Assembly: GCA_016703155.1 (NCBI GenBank)
Contig: JADJCP010000004.1
Coordinates: 248,001 to 312,000, forward strand
Direction of reading: 5' to 3'
Source: Hydrogenophilales bacterium
Lineage (GTDB): Bacteria > Pseudomonadota > Gammaproteobacteria > Burkholderiales > Thiobacillaceae
Length of the DNA stretch: 64,000 bases
Positions 1 through 7,002 of the stretch are shown in pieces. The translations under genes were made by a program, and so were the position numbers. Each line of letters begins with the position of its first letter. Positions within the stretch are counted from its first letter, which is position 1. The notes under the pieces were generated by a model. That model did not search any database, was not told the DNA's origin, and saw nothing but the letters and a program-made list of their open reading frames with translations.

Positions 1-743
1 TGGCGCTGTTTTTTCTATCCACAGGCAGTTGCCATGCGGCTGATACGCTCAGCACGACCCTGGGCCTGGACTATTCGTCAGGCGAGTATGGCACCCACAT
101 CGAAACCACGATCTGGAGCCTGCCGTTTGCCGTGAAATACGAGACCGGCGCTATCACCTTCAAGGCCTCTCTGCCTTGGCTGAGTGTCAAAGCACCCGCT
201 GGATCGAGCCTCGGCCCGGACGGCCGTCCCCTGGATGGCGGCGCAGGCGCACGGGTTACCGAGAGCGGCATGGGCGATTTGGTCACCAGCGCCACCTGGG
301 CAGCTTACGAGAACACTGAAAGCGGCGTCGCCATCGACCTCACCGGCAAAATAAAATGGGGCACGGCGGACGCGGATAAGGGCTTGGGCACTGGCGAGAA
401 TGACATCTCGGCCCAGGCCGACATCTACAAGACCCTCGGCAAGACCGCCGTGTTTGCCACGCTCGGCTATAAGGCCTACGGCGATCCGACAGGCATCGAC
501 TTCAAGAACGTCGCCTACGGCGGACTGGGATTCATGCAGCGCCTTTCAGACCGGAGTTCCGTGGGCCTGAGCTGGGATTATCGGCCCAAGGTGACCACCG
601 GCGGCGAGCCGACCAACGAATTGACGGCCTTCATGACGCGTAAACTGAACGACACGACGAAGATGCAGTTCTACGCCGTGAAAGGCCTCTCGGACGGCAG
701 CCCCGACTGGGGTGGGGGATTGACGCTGTCGCACGCCTATTAA
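1..743 (+). CDS. Outer-membrane-type (transporter-like) protein, 5' truncated by the window
   Basis: The frame is open from base 3 to the TAA at 741-743 and no start is visible, so the gene begins before the window. The first codons read like the end of a signal peptide (hydrophobic ALFLSTGS, then CHAAD), which places the cleavage site near base 41. The mature part has alternating short polar/hydrophobic stretches, many Gly, Thr and Tyr, and ends in a terminal Tyr. These are features of small outer-membrane beta-barrels of the kind annotated as transporters or phenol-degradation MetA-type proteins. The barrel assignment is inference from pattern, and no specific substrate can be given. It is followed by a strong hairpin (772-799). 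Confidence 0.6.
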   Translation, partial: ALFFLSTGSCHAADTLSTTLGLDYSSGEYGTHIETTIWSLPFAVKYETGAITFKASLPWLSVKAPAGSSLGPDGRPLDGGAGARVTESGMGDLVTSATWAAYENTESGVAIDLTGKIKWGTADADKGLGTGENDISAQADIYKTLGKTAVFATLGYKAYGDPTGIDFKNVAYGGLGFMQRLSDRSSVGLSWDYRPKVTTGGEPTNELTAFMTRKLNDTTKMQFYAVKGLSDGSPDWGGGLTLSHAY

Positions 744-771
744 GAACGTATCCACGAATGGTTCTATGACT

Positions 772-799
772 ACGCATTCCCGCTTCCGCGGGAATGCGT
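772..799. terminator. Perfect 12-bp inverted repeat downstream of the first gene
   Basis: ACGCATTCCCGC, loop TTCC, then GCGGGAATGCGT form a perfect 12-bp stem 28 bases after the stop at 743. It lies between convergent coding remnants and can act as a bidirectional transcription stop. There is no clear T run, so intrinsic termination is inferred. The core also resembles the very common dispersed CATTCCCGC...GCGGGAATG palindromes. Confidence 0.55.
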
Positions 800-805
800 G
801 GATAT

Positions 806-924
806 TTACTGCTCTTCCTCAACCGGCTTGTAGGCCTCGGCGAGCTTGCGCTGCACATCCGGGGGCACCTGCCCGTAGTGGCTGAGTTCCAGGGTGTAGG
901 AACCCTGACCGCCGGTGAGCGACT
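806..924 (-). pseudogene. Duplicated 3' end of the EF-G-like gene (fragment)
   Basis: About 119 bases ending in the TAA complement at 806-808 are nearly identical to the last 39 codons plus stop of the EF-G-like gene at 2090-4135 (constant offset 1284). They encode the same ending (YTLELSHYxQVPPDVQRKLAE then AYKPVEEEQ). Only a handful of scattered substitutions are seen, several of them at third codon positions. Identity stops abruptly upstream of 924, with no start and no G domain. It is therefore a remnant of a former gene copy or of a local duplication. Confidence 0.8.
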
Positions 925-982
925 GGAGAAGCAACTGCGTCGAGATACTGCCCGCGGTCGGGGTATTGGCAAATACGTTGTT

Positions 983-1240
983 CTAGGCGACCGACCAGAA
1001 TGCGCCGATATGCCGTGCCCGGACGGGCGCGGCCAGCAAGCCCCAGACCGATTGCCATGCCGAGTCGTGCAGGGTGTTTAAGCCGAAGACCGGCTCGCCG
1101 GTGCGCGGCGCGTGGTAGGTCCGGAACAGTCGGTACCAGAACGAGAAGACGAAGGCATCGTTGGAGTTCGTCTCCGGCATGTCCGGCGAATGGCGTCCCC
1201 GATGCATGGCGCGGCATGCTGTGGGAGGGCCGGCCTGCGC
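983..1240 (-). pseudogene. Remnant of a sterol desaturase / fatty acid hydroxylase family gene
   Basis: The minus-strand frame ending at 983 encodes a C-terminal block that fits the end of the fatty acid hydroxylase superfamily. It has MHRGRHSPDMPETNSND, resembling the usual MHRxHHS..PETDSN metal-ligand region, followed by FSFWYRLFRTY, resembling FxxWDRLFGTY. The family's histidine-rich membrane part is absent upstream and the HHS motif reads RHS. This is a decayed C-terminal piece. Family assignment rests on motif resemblance only. Confidence 0.5.
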
Positions 1241-1300
1241 GATAAGCGAGGCACTGGCGAGCCCAGGGTCAATGCGATACGTTATGGATCACCCTGACCG

Positions 1301-1975
1301 TCAGTATCGGCGGGCGAGGCGGATGCCGACCATGCCGACCAGCAGCAGCATGAAGGCAAGCCCTGCCTGCGACAGCGAGGGAACCGCGACCGTATTTCCC
1401 TGCGCCAGCAAGCCATCGTCGATGTATAGATCGTCGAACTGCCCCACCAGCGTACCACCTGCCTCAACCTTGGATGGGAAAGCCACGAATTGCACACTGA
1501 CGGAGCCGACGGGAGCCACCTGGACGCCGCTGTCGAGAGACACCCACGCCGCATTCGCCGCGTTCAGAGAAAGCCGTGGCTGGCTGATCGCACTGCCGGT
1601 GCAACCGGCACCATCCCACCAGCGCAATCCCACCTGGACGCTGCCGGTACGGTTCTGCCCGGTCGGAAAAAGCACCTTGCCGCCATAGGTGTAGTTGTTG
1701 CCCGCCGTGACACTGCCCGCGCACTGAGCAATGCCGGTGCCATTGCTGGCGCCCACGGAATTGTTGTCAATCCTGGCGGAGCCGGAGCCGGGTGAACCAT
1801 TGGCATCCGCCGCATCGAAGCTGAGCGTCGCGCTGCCCGGATCCGATAGCGCCCAGCCTGTCGTACCGGAATTGAACCCGGGGTTTGTGAGCAGGTTGAC
1901 CGCACCCGCACTGCCGCTGGCCAGTAGTACGAGGATGGCCGTGAACACCCTCGTTCCATGAAATCCGCGATTCAT
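1301..1975 (-). CDS. Secreted protein with IPTL-CTERM-type sorting tail
   Basis: A 224-aa protein. It has an N-terminal signal peptide (residues about 1-25, ending GSAGA), then a Gly/Ser/Asn-rich beta-type ectodomain (LLTNPGFNSGTTGW...) resembling carbohydrate-binding jelly-roll modules. The C-terminus is VPSLSQAGLAF, a hydrophobic helix and a basic RLARRY end, which is the layout of IPTL-CTERM signals recognised by exosortase XrtH (established for the family; the enzyme is not in this window). It is probably exported, cleaved and anchored or released at the envelope. The start is preceded by AAGGGAGGC. A second XrtH-type protein lies at 45898-46672. Confidence 0.75.
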   Translation of the reverse strand: MNRGFHGTRVFTAILVLLASGSAGAVNLLTNPGFNSGTTGWALSDPGSATLSFDAADANGSPGSGSARIDNNSVGASNGTGIAQCAGSVTAGNNYTYGGKVLFPTGQNRTGSVQVGLRWWDGAGCTGSAISQPRLSLNAANAAWVSLDSGVQVAPVGSVSVQFVAFPSKVEAGGTLVGQFDDLYIDDGLLAQGNTVAVPSLSQAGLAFMLLLVGMVGIRLARRY

Positions 1976-2043
1976 GATGCCTCCCTTGAGATGTTATGGG
2001 TTGACTGGAGTGTACCTCACACCCAATCAGGCACACGAGCGGG

Positions 2044-2088
2044 AAAAAAGCTTTCACCGCCAAGCGCCGCGTCTTCGGCGCTTGGCGG
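2044..2088 (-). terminator. Rho-independent terminator of the EF-G-like gene
   Basis: Immediately after the minus-strand stop at 2090, CCGCCAAGCGCCG pairs perfectly with CGGCGCTTGGCGG (2057-2088, 6-base loop). On the minus strand this is followed by a six-T run (2044-2049). Confidence 0.85.
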
Positions 2089-2089
2089 C

Positions 2090-4135
2090 TTACTGCTCTT
2101 CCTCAACCGGCTTGTAGGCTTCCGCCAGCTTGCGCTGCACGTCCGGGGGCACCTGCTCGTAGTGACTGAGTTCCAGGGTGTAGGAACCCTGACCGCCGGT
2201 GAGCGACTTGATGCGCGAGTGGTAGTTGTCCAGCTCGGCGAGCGGTGCCAGGCCTTCGAGCATGAGCATGCCGCCGCGCCCGGCTTCGTGGCCGAGGATC
2301 TGGCCGCGCCGTGAGGACAGGTCGCCGGAGACATCGCCGATCATGGCTTCCGGGACGGTCAGCTCGATCTTGACGATGGGTTCCAGGACGATGGGTTTGG
2401 CCTTGGCGACGGCGTCGAGGAAGGCCTTCTTGCCGGCGGCGATGAAGGCGACTTCCTTGCCGTCGACATCGTGCGACTTGCCGTCGTACACCGTGACGCG
2501 GATGTCCTGCATGGGGAAGCCGGCGATGCCGCCGTCGGTCATGCCCTGGATGACGCCCTTTTCCACGGAGGCGATGAACGGCCCGGGGATGACGCCGCCC
2601 TTGACCGCGTCGACGAACTCGAAGCCGCTGCCGCGTTCCATCGGTTCGATGCGCAGATAGACCTCGCCGAACTGACCGGCGCCGCCGGTCTGCTTCTTGT
2701 GGCGATGGTGGCCTTCGGCGTTGCCGAGGATGGTTTCCTTGTAGGGGATGGTCGGTGCGTGGGTTTCCAGATCGAGGCGGAACTGCTCGCGCATCTTCTC
2801 CAGGACCGTAGCGATATGCATCTCGCCCAGGCCGCGAATGACGACTTCGTGGGTGGTCTGGTCATGCTCGACATGCAGGCCCGGATCTTCGGCGACCAGC
2901 TTGTGCAGGACTTCGGCCAGCTTGGAGGCGTCCGCCTGCTTCTTCGGGCGCAGGGCCAGGCCGTAGACGGCGTGTGGGAAGTCGAGCGGGCGCATGTGGA
3001 TATGGTCGTCCTCGGGTGCGTCGTGCAGCACCGAGTCGAAGCTGATGTCGTCGACCTTGGCGACGGCACAGATGTCGCCCGGGCCGCAGGCATCGACTTC
3101 GGACATCTGCTTGCCGAGCAGGCGGTAGAGGTGGCTGACCTTGAACGGCTTGCGCAGGTCGCCGACATACAGCTGGGCGTTCTTGTTGACCGTGCCCTGG
3201 TAGACGCGGAAGACGCTGGTCTTGCCGACATAGGGGTCCATCTCGACCTTGAATACATGCGCCAGGGCGTGTTGCGCCGGGTCGGGCTCGGAACGGAAGG
3301 GTTTCGCCTCCGCGCCTTCGCCCTTGACGAACAGCGGCGGGTTGCCTTCGGTCGGGTTGGGCAGGAGCTTGACGATGACGTCGAGCAGTTCCCTGACGCC
3401 GACGCCGGTGGCGGCGGAAACGAAGCAGACCGGCACCAGATGGCCTTCGCGTAAGGCCTGCTCGAAGGGGGCGTGCAGTTGTTCGGGAGCGACCTCGCCT
3501 TGTTCCAGGTAGATATTCATCAGGTCTTCATCGACCTCGACCACCTGGTCGACCAGGGCGCGGTGCGCGTCGGCGACCGAGGAGAAATCGGCATCGCCAC
3601 CCGGGGTGAAGAAGCAGTCGGTGATCTTGCTGCCGCCGCCGGCGGGCAGGTTGATGGGCAGGCACTCACGGCCGTAGGCGGCCTGGATGTCGGCGAGCAG
3701 ACCGGGCAGATCGGCGTTCGGGGCGTCAATCTTGTTGATGATGATCATGCGGCACAGCTTGCGGGCTTGCGCCCAGTGCATCATGCGGCCGGTGGTCAGT
3801 TCGATGCCCTTGCCGGCGTCGATCACCACGGCGGCGGTTTCGACGGCGTCCAGGGCGCTCATGGCCTGGCCCATGAAGTCGGGGTAGCCAGGCGTGTCGA
3901 GCAGGTGGATGCGCGTGGCGTCATGTTCCAGATGTGCCGCGGCCAGCTTGATCGAGTGGCGGTGTTCTTTTTCCAGGGGGTCGTAGTCGCACACCGTGCT
4001 GCCCCGGTCGATGCTGCCAGCGGCGGGAATCGCGCCCGAGGCGGCCAGCAGGGTTTCGATCAGGGTGGTCTTGCCGGCACCGCCGTGACCGACGAGGGCT
4101 AAAGAGCGGATGCGGGAGGGATCTGGACTGGACAT
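2090..4135 (-). CDS. Elongation factor G paralogue (FusA2-like translational GTPase)
   Basis: A 681-aa GTPase with EF-G domain order: G domain (P-loop GHGGAGKT near residue 16, DTPGYPDF, NKID), domain II, then EF-G domains III-V. It differs from canonical EF-G: DTPGY replaces DTPGH, so the catalytic His of the G3 motif is Tyr, and NKID replaces NKMD. It also stands alone, away from any rpsL-rpsG-fusA-tufA operon. It is therefore a paralogue whose role in translocation, recycling or stress is unknown. The start ATG at 4135 is chosen because a good promoter (4166-4194) lies just upstream; an in-frame upstream start at 4201 would lie outside that transcript. A strong terminator follows. Confidence 0.85.
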   Translation of the reverse strand: MSSPDPSRIRSLALVGHGGAGKTTLIETLLAASGAIPAAGSIDRGSTVCDYDPLEKEHRHSIKLAAAHLEHDATRIHLLDTPGYPDFMGQAMSALDAVETAAVVIDAGKGIELTTGRMMHWAQARKLCRMIIINKIDAPNADLPGLLADIQAAYGRECLPINLPAGGGSKITDCFFTPGGDADFSSVADAHRALVDQVVEVDEDLMNIYLEQGEVAPEQLHAPFEQALREGHLVPVCFVSAATGVGVRELLDVIVKLLPNPTEGNPPLFVKGEGAEAKPFRSEPDPAQHALAHVFKVEMDPYVGKTSVFRVYQGTVNKNAQLYVGDLRKPFKVSHLYRLLGKQMSEVDACGPGDICAVAKVDDISFDSVLHDAPEDDHIHMRPLDFPHAVYGLALRPKKQADASKLAEVLHKLVAEDPGLHVEHDQTTHEVVIRGLGEMHIATVLEKMREQFRLDLETHAPTIPYKETILGNAEGHHRHKKQTGGAGQFGEVYLRIEPMERGSGFEFVDAVKGGVIPGPFIASVEKGVIQGMTDGGIAGFPMQDIRVTVYDGKSHDVDGKEVAFIAAGKKAFLDAVAKAKPIVLEPIVKIELTVPEAMIGDVSGDLSSRRGQILGHEAGRGGMLMLEGLAPLAELDNYHSRIKSLTGGQGSYTLELSHYEQVPPDVQRKLAEAYKPVEEEQ

Positions 4136-4165
4136 GATGATTTCCGGTTGCGGGATAATCCCGCC

Positions 4166-4194
4166 AGTATAGGTAGCCCGGCTGAGCCGATCAA
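4166..4194 (-). promoter_or_regulatory. Sigma-70-type promoter of the EF-G-like gene
   Basis: Reading the minus strand, TTGATC is separated by 17 bases from TATACT, about 30 bases upstream of the ATG at 4135. This is close to consensus in both hexamers and spacing. Confidence 0.7.
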
Positions 4195-4212
4195 TGGACA
4201 CTCACGTCTGGA

Positions 4213-4243
4213 TTGACGGTGGTGGCATCGGGCAGGCTATCAT
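4213..4243 (+). promoter_or_regulatory. Possible promoter of lemA
   Basis: TTGACG (4213-4218) and TATCAT (4238-4243) are 19 bases apart, with the lemA ATG 36 bases downstream. The spacing is longer than ideal, so the call is tentative. Confidence 0.35.
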
Positions 4244-4278
4244 GTGCTCACAACGACACCTCGCATCGAGGAGAGACC

Positions 4279-4851
4279 ATGCTGGCCACCATGCTGATTG
4301 TGCTGGGTTTTTTCGTACTTGCCCTGATCTACGGGGTGTTCGTCTACAACGCCCTGGTGCAGATCAAGCACAACGTCGCCAAGGCCTGGGCGAACATCGA
4401 TGTACTGATGAAACAGCGCCACGACGAATTGCCCAAACTGGTGGAAACCTGCAAGCAATACAAGGAATTCGAACAAGGCACCCTGCAACGGGTGACCGAG
4501 GCGCGCGGTCAGGTGCAGGCCGCCCGCGAGAGCCACAACATTCCGGCCCTGGGCGCCGCCGAGAGCGCCTTGCGCGCCGGCCTGGGCCAGTTGTTCGCGG
4601 TGGTCGAGGCCTATCCGGAACTGCGCGCCAACGAACATTTCATGCAACTGATGCAGCGCATCACCTCGCTGGAAGAGGCCATCGCCGACCGGCGCGAGTT
4701 CTACAACGAGAGCGTCAACATCAACAACGTACGCATCGAGCAGTTTCCCGACGCCATCGTCGCCGGGCTGTACGGCTTCCGCAAGGCGCCGCTGTTGACC
4801 TTCAGCGCCGAAGAGAAAAAGGACGTCAATATCCAGACCCTGTTCGGTTGA
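4279..4851 (+). CDS. lemA: LemA family protein
   Basis: A 190-aa protein. It has one N-terminal membrane helix (residues about 4-24, VLGFFVLALIYGVFVYN) and the LemA helical-bundle body with the characteristic KAWANIDVLMKQRHDELPKL and FYNESVNxxN signatures. It is an inner-membrane protein whose soluble part probably faces the periplasm; its molecular role is not established. The ATG at 4279 has a GAGGAGA ribosome site 5 bases upstream. It is followed 18 bases later by a GIDE-domain membrane protein, a pairing suggesting that the two act together at the membrane. Confidence 0.88.
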   Translation: MLATMLIVLGFFVLALIYGVFVYNALVQIKHNVAKAWANIDVLMKQRHDELPKLVETCKQYKEFEQGTLQRVTEARGQVQAARESHNIPALGAAESALRAGLGQLFAVVEAYPELRANEHFMQLMQRITSLEEAIADRREFYNESVNINNVRIEQFPDAIVAGLYGFRKAPLLTFSAEEKKDVNIQTLFG

Positions 4852-4869
4852 GAGCCGCCCGGCCGTACC

Positions 4870-5757
4870 GTGTTTTCCGAATTGCGGCGGGGTCTGCCCC
4901 AATACCTGACCCCGGCAGGGTATCTATTGCTTCTGATTCTTGCCTTCCAATTGAACGATCGGGTGGCCTGGCTGGTGTGCCTTGGCCTGATCTCGGCCAG
5001 CAGCGCGGCCGCCTGGCTGGCCAACCTGCGCCGCTATCGCGCCATCGCCGACACGCCGACCTCGCGCATCGGCTCGGCGGCGCAGGGCTTTGTCGAACTG
5101 TGCGGGGTCGGCAGGCCTTTGCCCGGCATGAACATCGTCAGCCCGGCGCGGCAATTGCCCTGCCTGTGGTACCGCTACAAGGCCTACGAACTCCGAAACA
5201 GCGAATGGGCGCAGATCGACAGCGGCGAGAGCGACGCCGAGTTTCTGCTCGACGACGGTTCCGGCCTGTGCCTGATGCGCCCGTATGACGCCGAGGTGGT
5301 CTCCGACCGCAAGGACACTTACCGCCAGGGCGACATCAAGCACGTCGAAGAGACCCTCCTCGCGGGCGAGCGGCTCTACGCACTGGGTGGTTTTGTCAGC
5401 CGGGGCGGTAGCCGCGCTAACTTCGACGATCGGATCGAACTGGATCAGGTGCTGACCGAATGGAAGCGGGATGCCGCCGGCCTGAAGCAGCGCTTCGACC
5501 TGGATGGCAACGGCGCGGTCGATACCGCCGAGTGGTCGCTGGCGGTAAGCGCGGCGCGGCGTGAAGTGGCCCAGCGCCGCCAGGAAACCCAGGTTCAGCC
5601 GGCGATCCACAGTCTGGACACGCCGGGGCACGGCCAACCCTATCTGATTGCCAACTTTCAGCCCGAGAGCCTGGCCAGGCGCTATCGCTACTGGGCCTGG
5701 GGTCATGCCGCCATGGCATTGATCGCGGCGGTGACGCTGGCGTTCGTGCCGGGTTGA
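4870..5757 (+). CDS. GIDE-like-domain membrane protein with an EF-hand-like loop
   Basis: A 295-aa protein starting at GTG 4870. Two hydrophobic segments lie at residues about 15-55 and one at the C-terminus (about 275-293). The middle resembles the GIDE domain of the mammalian MULAN E3 ligase family and its bacterial homologues (internal WYRYK, later G.A...D..). Residues about 209-221 (DLDGNGAVDTAEW) match an EF-hand Ca-binding loop. It probably forms a unit with LemA upstream. Biochemical function is unknown and no RING domain is present. Confidence 0.65.
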   Translation: MFSELRRGLPQYLTPAGYLLLLILAFQLNDRVAWLVCLGLISASSAAAWLANLRRYRAIADTPTSRIGSAAQGFVELCGVGRPLPGMNIVSPARQLPCLWYRYKAYELRNSEWAQIDSGESDAEFLLDDGSGLCLMRPYDAEVVSDRKDTYRQGDIKHVEETLLAGERLYALGGFVSRGGSRANFDDRIELDQVLTEWKRDAAGLKQRFDLDGNGAVDTAEWSLAVSAARREVAQRRQETQVQPAIHSLDTPGHGQPYLIANFQPESLARRYRYWAWGHAAMALIAAVTLAFVPG

Positions 5758-5833
5758 TCCGTCCTGATGCGAAGGCTTGTGTCAGGCCGTGCTGGGCCTG
5801 CTCCGGCCTGGAGGCGACTCGCTGGGTAGGTTA

Positions 5834-5965
5834 AGGAAACGCTGAAGAATTCGTCATCGCGAGGAGCGCAGCGACGTGGCGATCCCTAGGCTGTTGATTT
5901 ATCTAGTGCACTGGATTGCCGCGCTGCGCTCGCAATGACAATGAGCGAATAAATCTGCGTTTCCT
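5834..5965. repeat. Dispersed element with terminal inverted repeats, copy 1
   Basis: A 132-bp segment bounded by AGGAAACGC and GCGTTTCCT. Inside it are GAATTCGTCATCGCGAGGAG, then a central palindromic part GCACTGGATTGCCGCGCTGCG. Copies 2 (14358-14577) and 3 (55259-55389, opposite orientation) share the ends and core. Its right end touches the stop codon of the Crp/Fnr gene, so it forms that gene's 3' untranslated region. It has no coding capacity and looks like a MITE/REP-type non-autonomous element. Confidence 0.8.
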
Positions 5966-6651
5966 CAACAGGCGTGCAGGCGCAACTGCTCGGTGTCGGC
6001 GATGCGGATGACCCGGCCGTGCATCTGGATGAAGCCTTGCTGGGCGAAGCGGCTGAGGACGCGCGAGAAGGTCTCCGGGGCCAGATTGAGGTGCGAGGCG
6101 ATGGTCTGCTTGTTGGTGTTCAGTTCGACTTCGTAGCTTTCCGAGCCGTCCGGGGCCAACTGGGTCAGGTAATGGGCGACGCGCTGGGCGCTGCTGCGCT
6201 GTGTGCACGACTCGATATTGTCGATGAGGTCATGCATGCGCGTGGCCAGGTTGTTCATCATGTCGCAGCACATCCCGGGGTTTTCCAGCATGACGGCCAT
6301 GAGCGCGGCGCGCGGCACGACCAGAAGGATGCTGTCGCGCGTCGCCTGCGCCGTCATCGGGTAAGGCTTGTCCAGGATCACGGCCTCTTCGCCGAAGATC
6401 TCGCCGGGGTGGGCCAGACGGACGATTTTTTCCGAGCCCTGCGTGGAGGGCAGGAACAACTTCACCTGGCCGGCGACGATGAGGTGCAACCCGGCCGGCT
6501 GGACACCTTTCTGAAACAGGACTTCATGCTTGTTGGTGCGGTATTCTCGGGTGGCTTCGGCGAGTCTGCCGATATGCTGGCCGCCGAGGCCACGGAAGAT
6601 AGGCTGTCGGGAAAGTATTTCCGTGATTGAATGCCGTGTTTCCAGAATCAT
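5965..6651 (-). CDS. Crp/Fnr family transcriptional regulator
   Basis: A 228-aa protein. Residues about 20-135 form a cyclic-nucleotide-binding-type beta-roll (GxxxLHLIVAGQVKLFLPS, GEIFGEEAVILD). Residues about 155-220 form a winged helix (NTNKQTIASHLNLAPETFSRVL). It lacks the N-terminal Cys cluster of Fnr, so oxygen sensing through an Fe-S cluster is unlikely. The layout fits DNR/NnrR-type or other Crp regulators active in nitrogen-oxide or redox control. It is divergent from narXL, and a palindrome with NarL-like heptamers lies in the shared upstream region. This suggests nitrate control, which is inference. Confidence 0.85.
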   Translation of the reverse strand: MILETRHSITEILSRQPIFRGLGGQHIGRLAEATREYRTNKHEVLFQKGVQPAGLHLIVAGQVKLFLPSTQGSEKIVRLAHPGEIFGEEAVILDKPYPMTAQATRDSILLVVPRAALMAVMLENPGMCCDMMNNLATRMHDLIDNIESCTQRSSAQRVAHYLTQLAPDGSESYEVELNTNKQTIASHLNLAPETFSRVLSRFAQQGFIQMHGRVIRIADTEQLRLHAC

Positions 6652-6750
6652 GGTCTCGCTCCAACTTGTTTTTTGTGTCGCTGAGCCGGCATTCTAGGAA
6701 TCGAAAAGCGTGCGTAAACCAAGAGAAATAGTCGGCTATTCCTATAGGTA

Positions 6751-6766
6751 TACCACCATGGTGGTA
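6751..6766. promoter_or_regulatory. Palindromic TACCACC-AT-GGTGGTA site, possible NarL operator
   Basis: A perfect inverted repeat of two heptamers separated by 2 bases, the 7-2-7 layout of NarL sites, between the divergent Crp/Fnr gene and narX. A further GGTGGTA heptamer sits at 6845-6851. The last base of each half differs from the E. coli TACYYMT consensus, so this is a candidate only. The rest of the 350-base intergenic region shows no gene. Confidence 0.45.
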
Positions 6767-7002
6767 GTTGTCTATGTGAAACATCTATAAAAAACATTTG
6801 CTTATGAATTTAAACCGGCGCGCATCGACTACCCGTTACGCTGTGGTGGTATCCCCATTAATCTATTCCAGGCCATCGAATCAGCGGCCGCGTGACCCGA
6901 TAACCGCCCGCGGCCGGGGGACGGCGGTCAAATGTCGGCTGGCTTGATGGCATCGCCGCGGTGTATTGGCGGCCTTTGAGTGAAGCCCATTCCGAATCGA
7001 CC

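Noticed and set aside
2471..3454. Plus-strand frame opposite the EF-G-like gene
   Set aside because: Antisense shadow of a well-conserved GTPase, with no start context and no recognisable domain.
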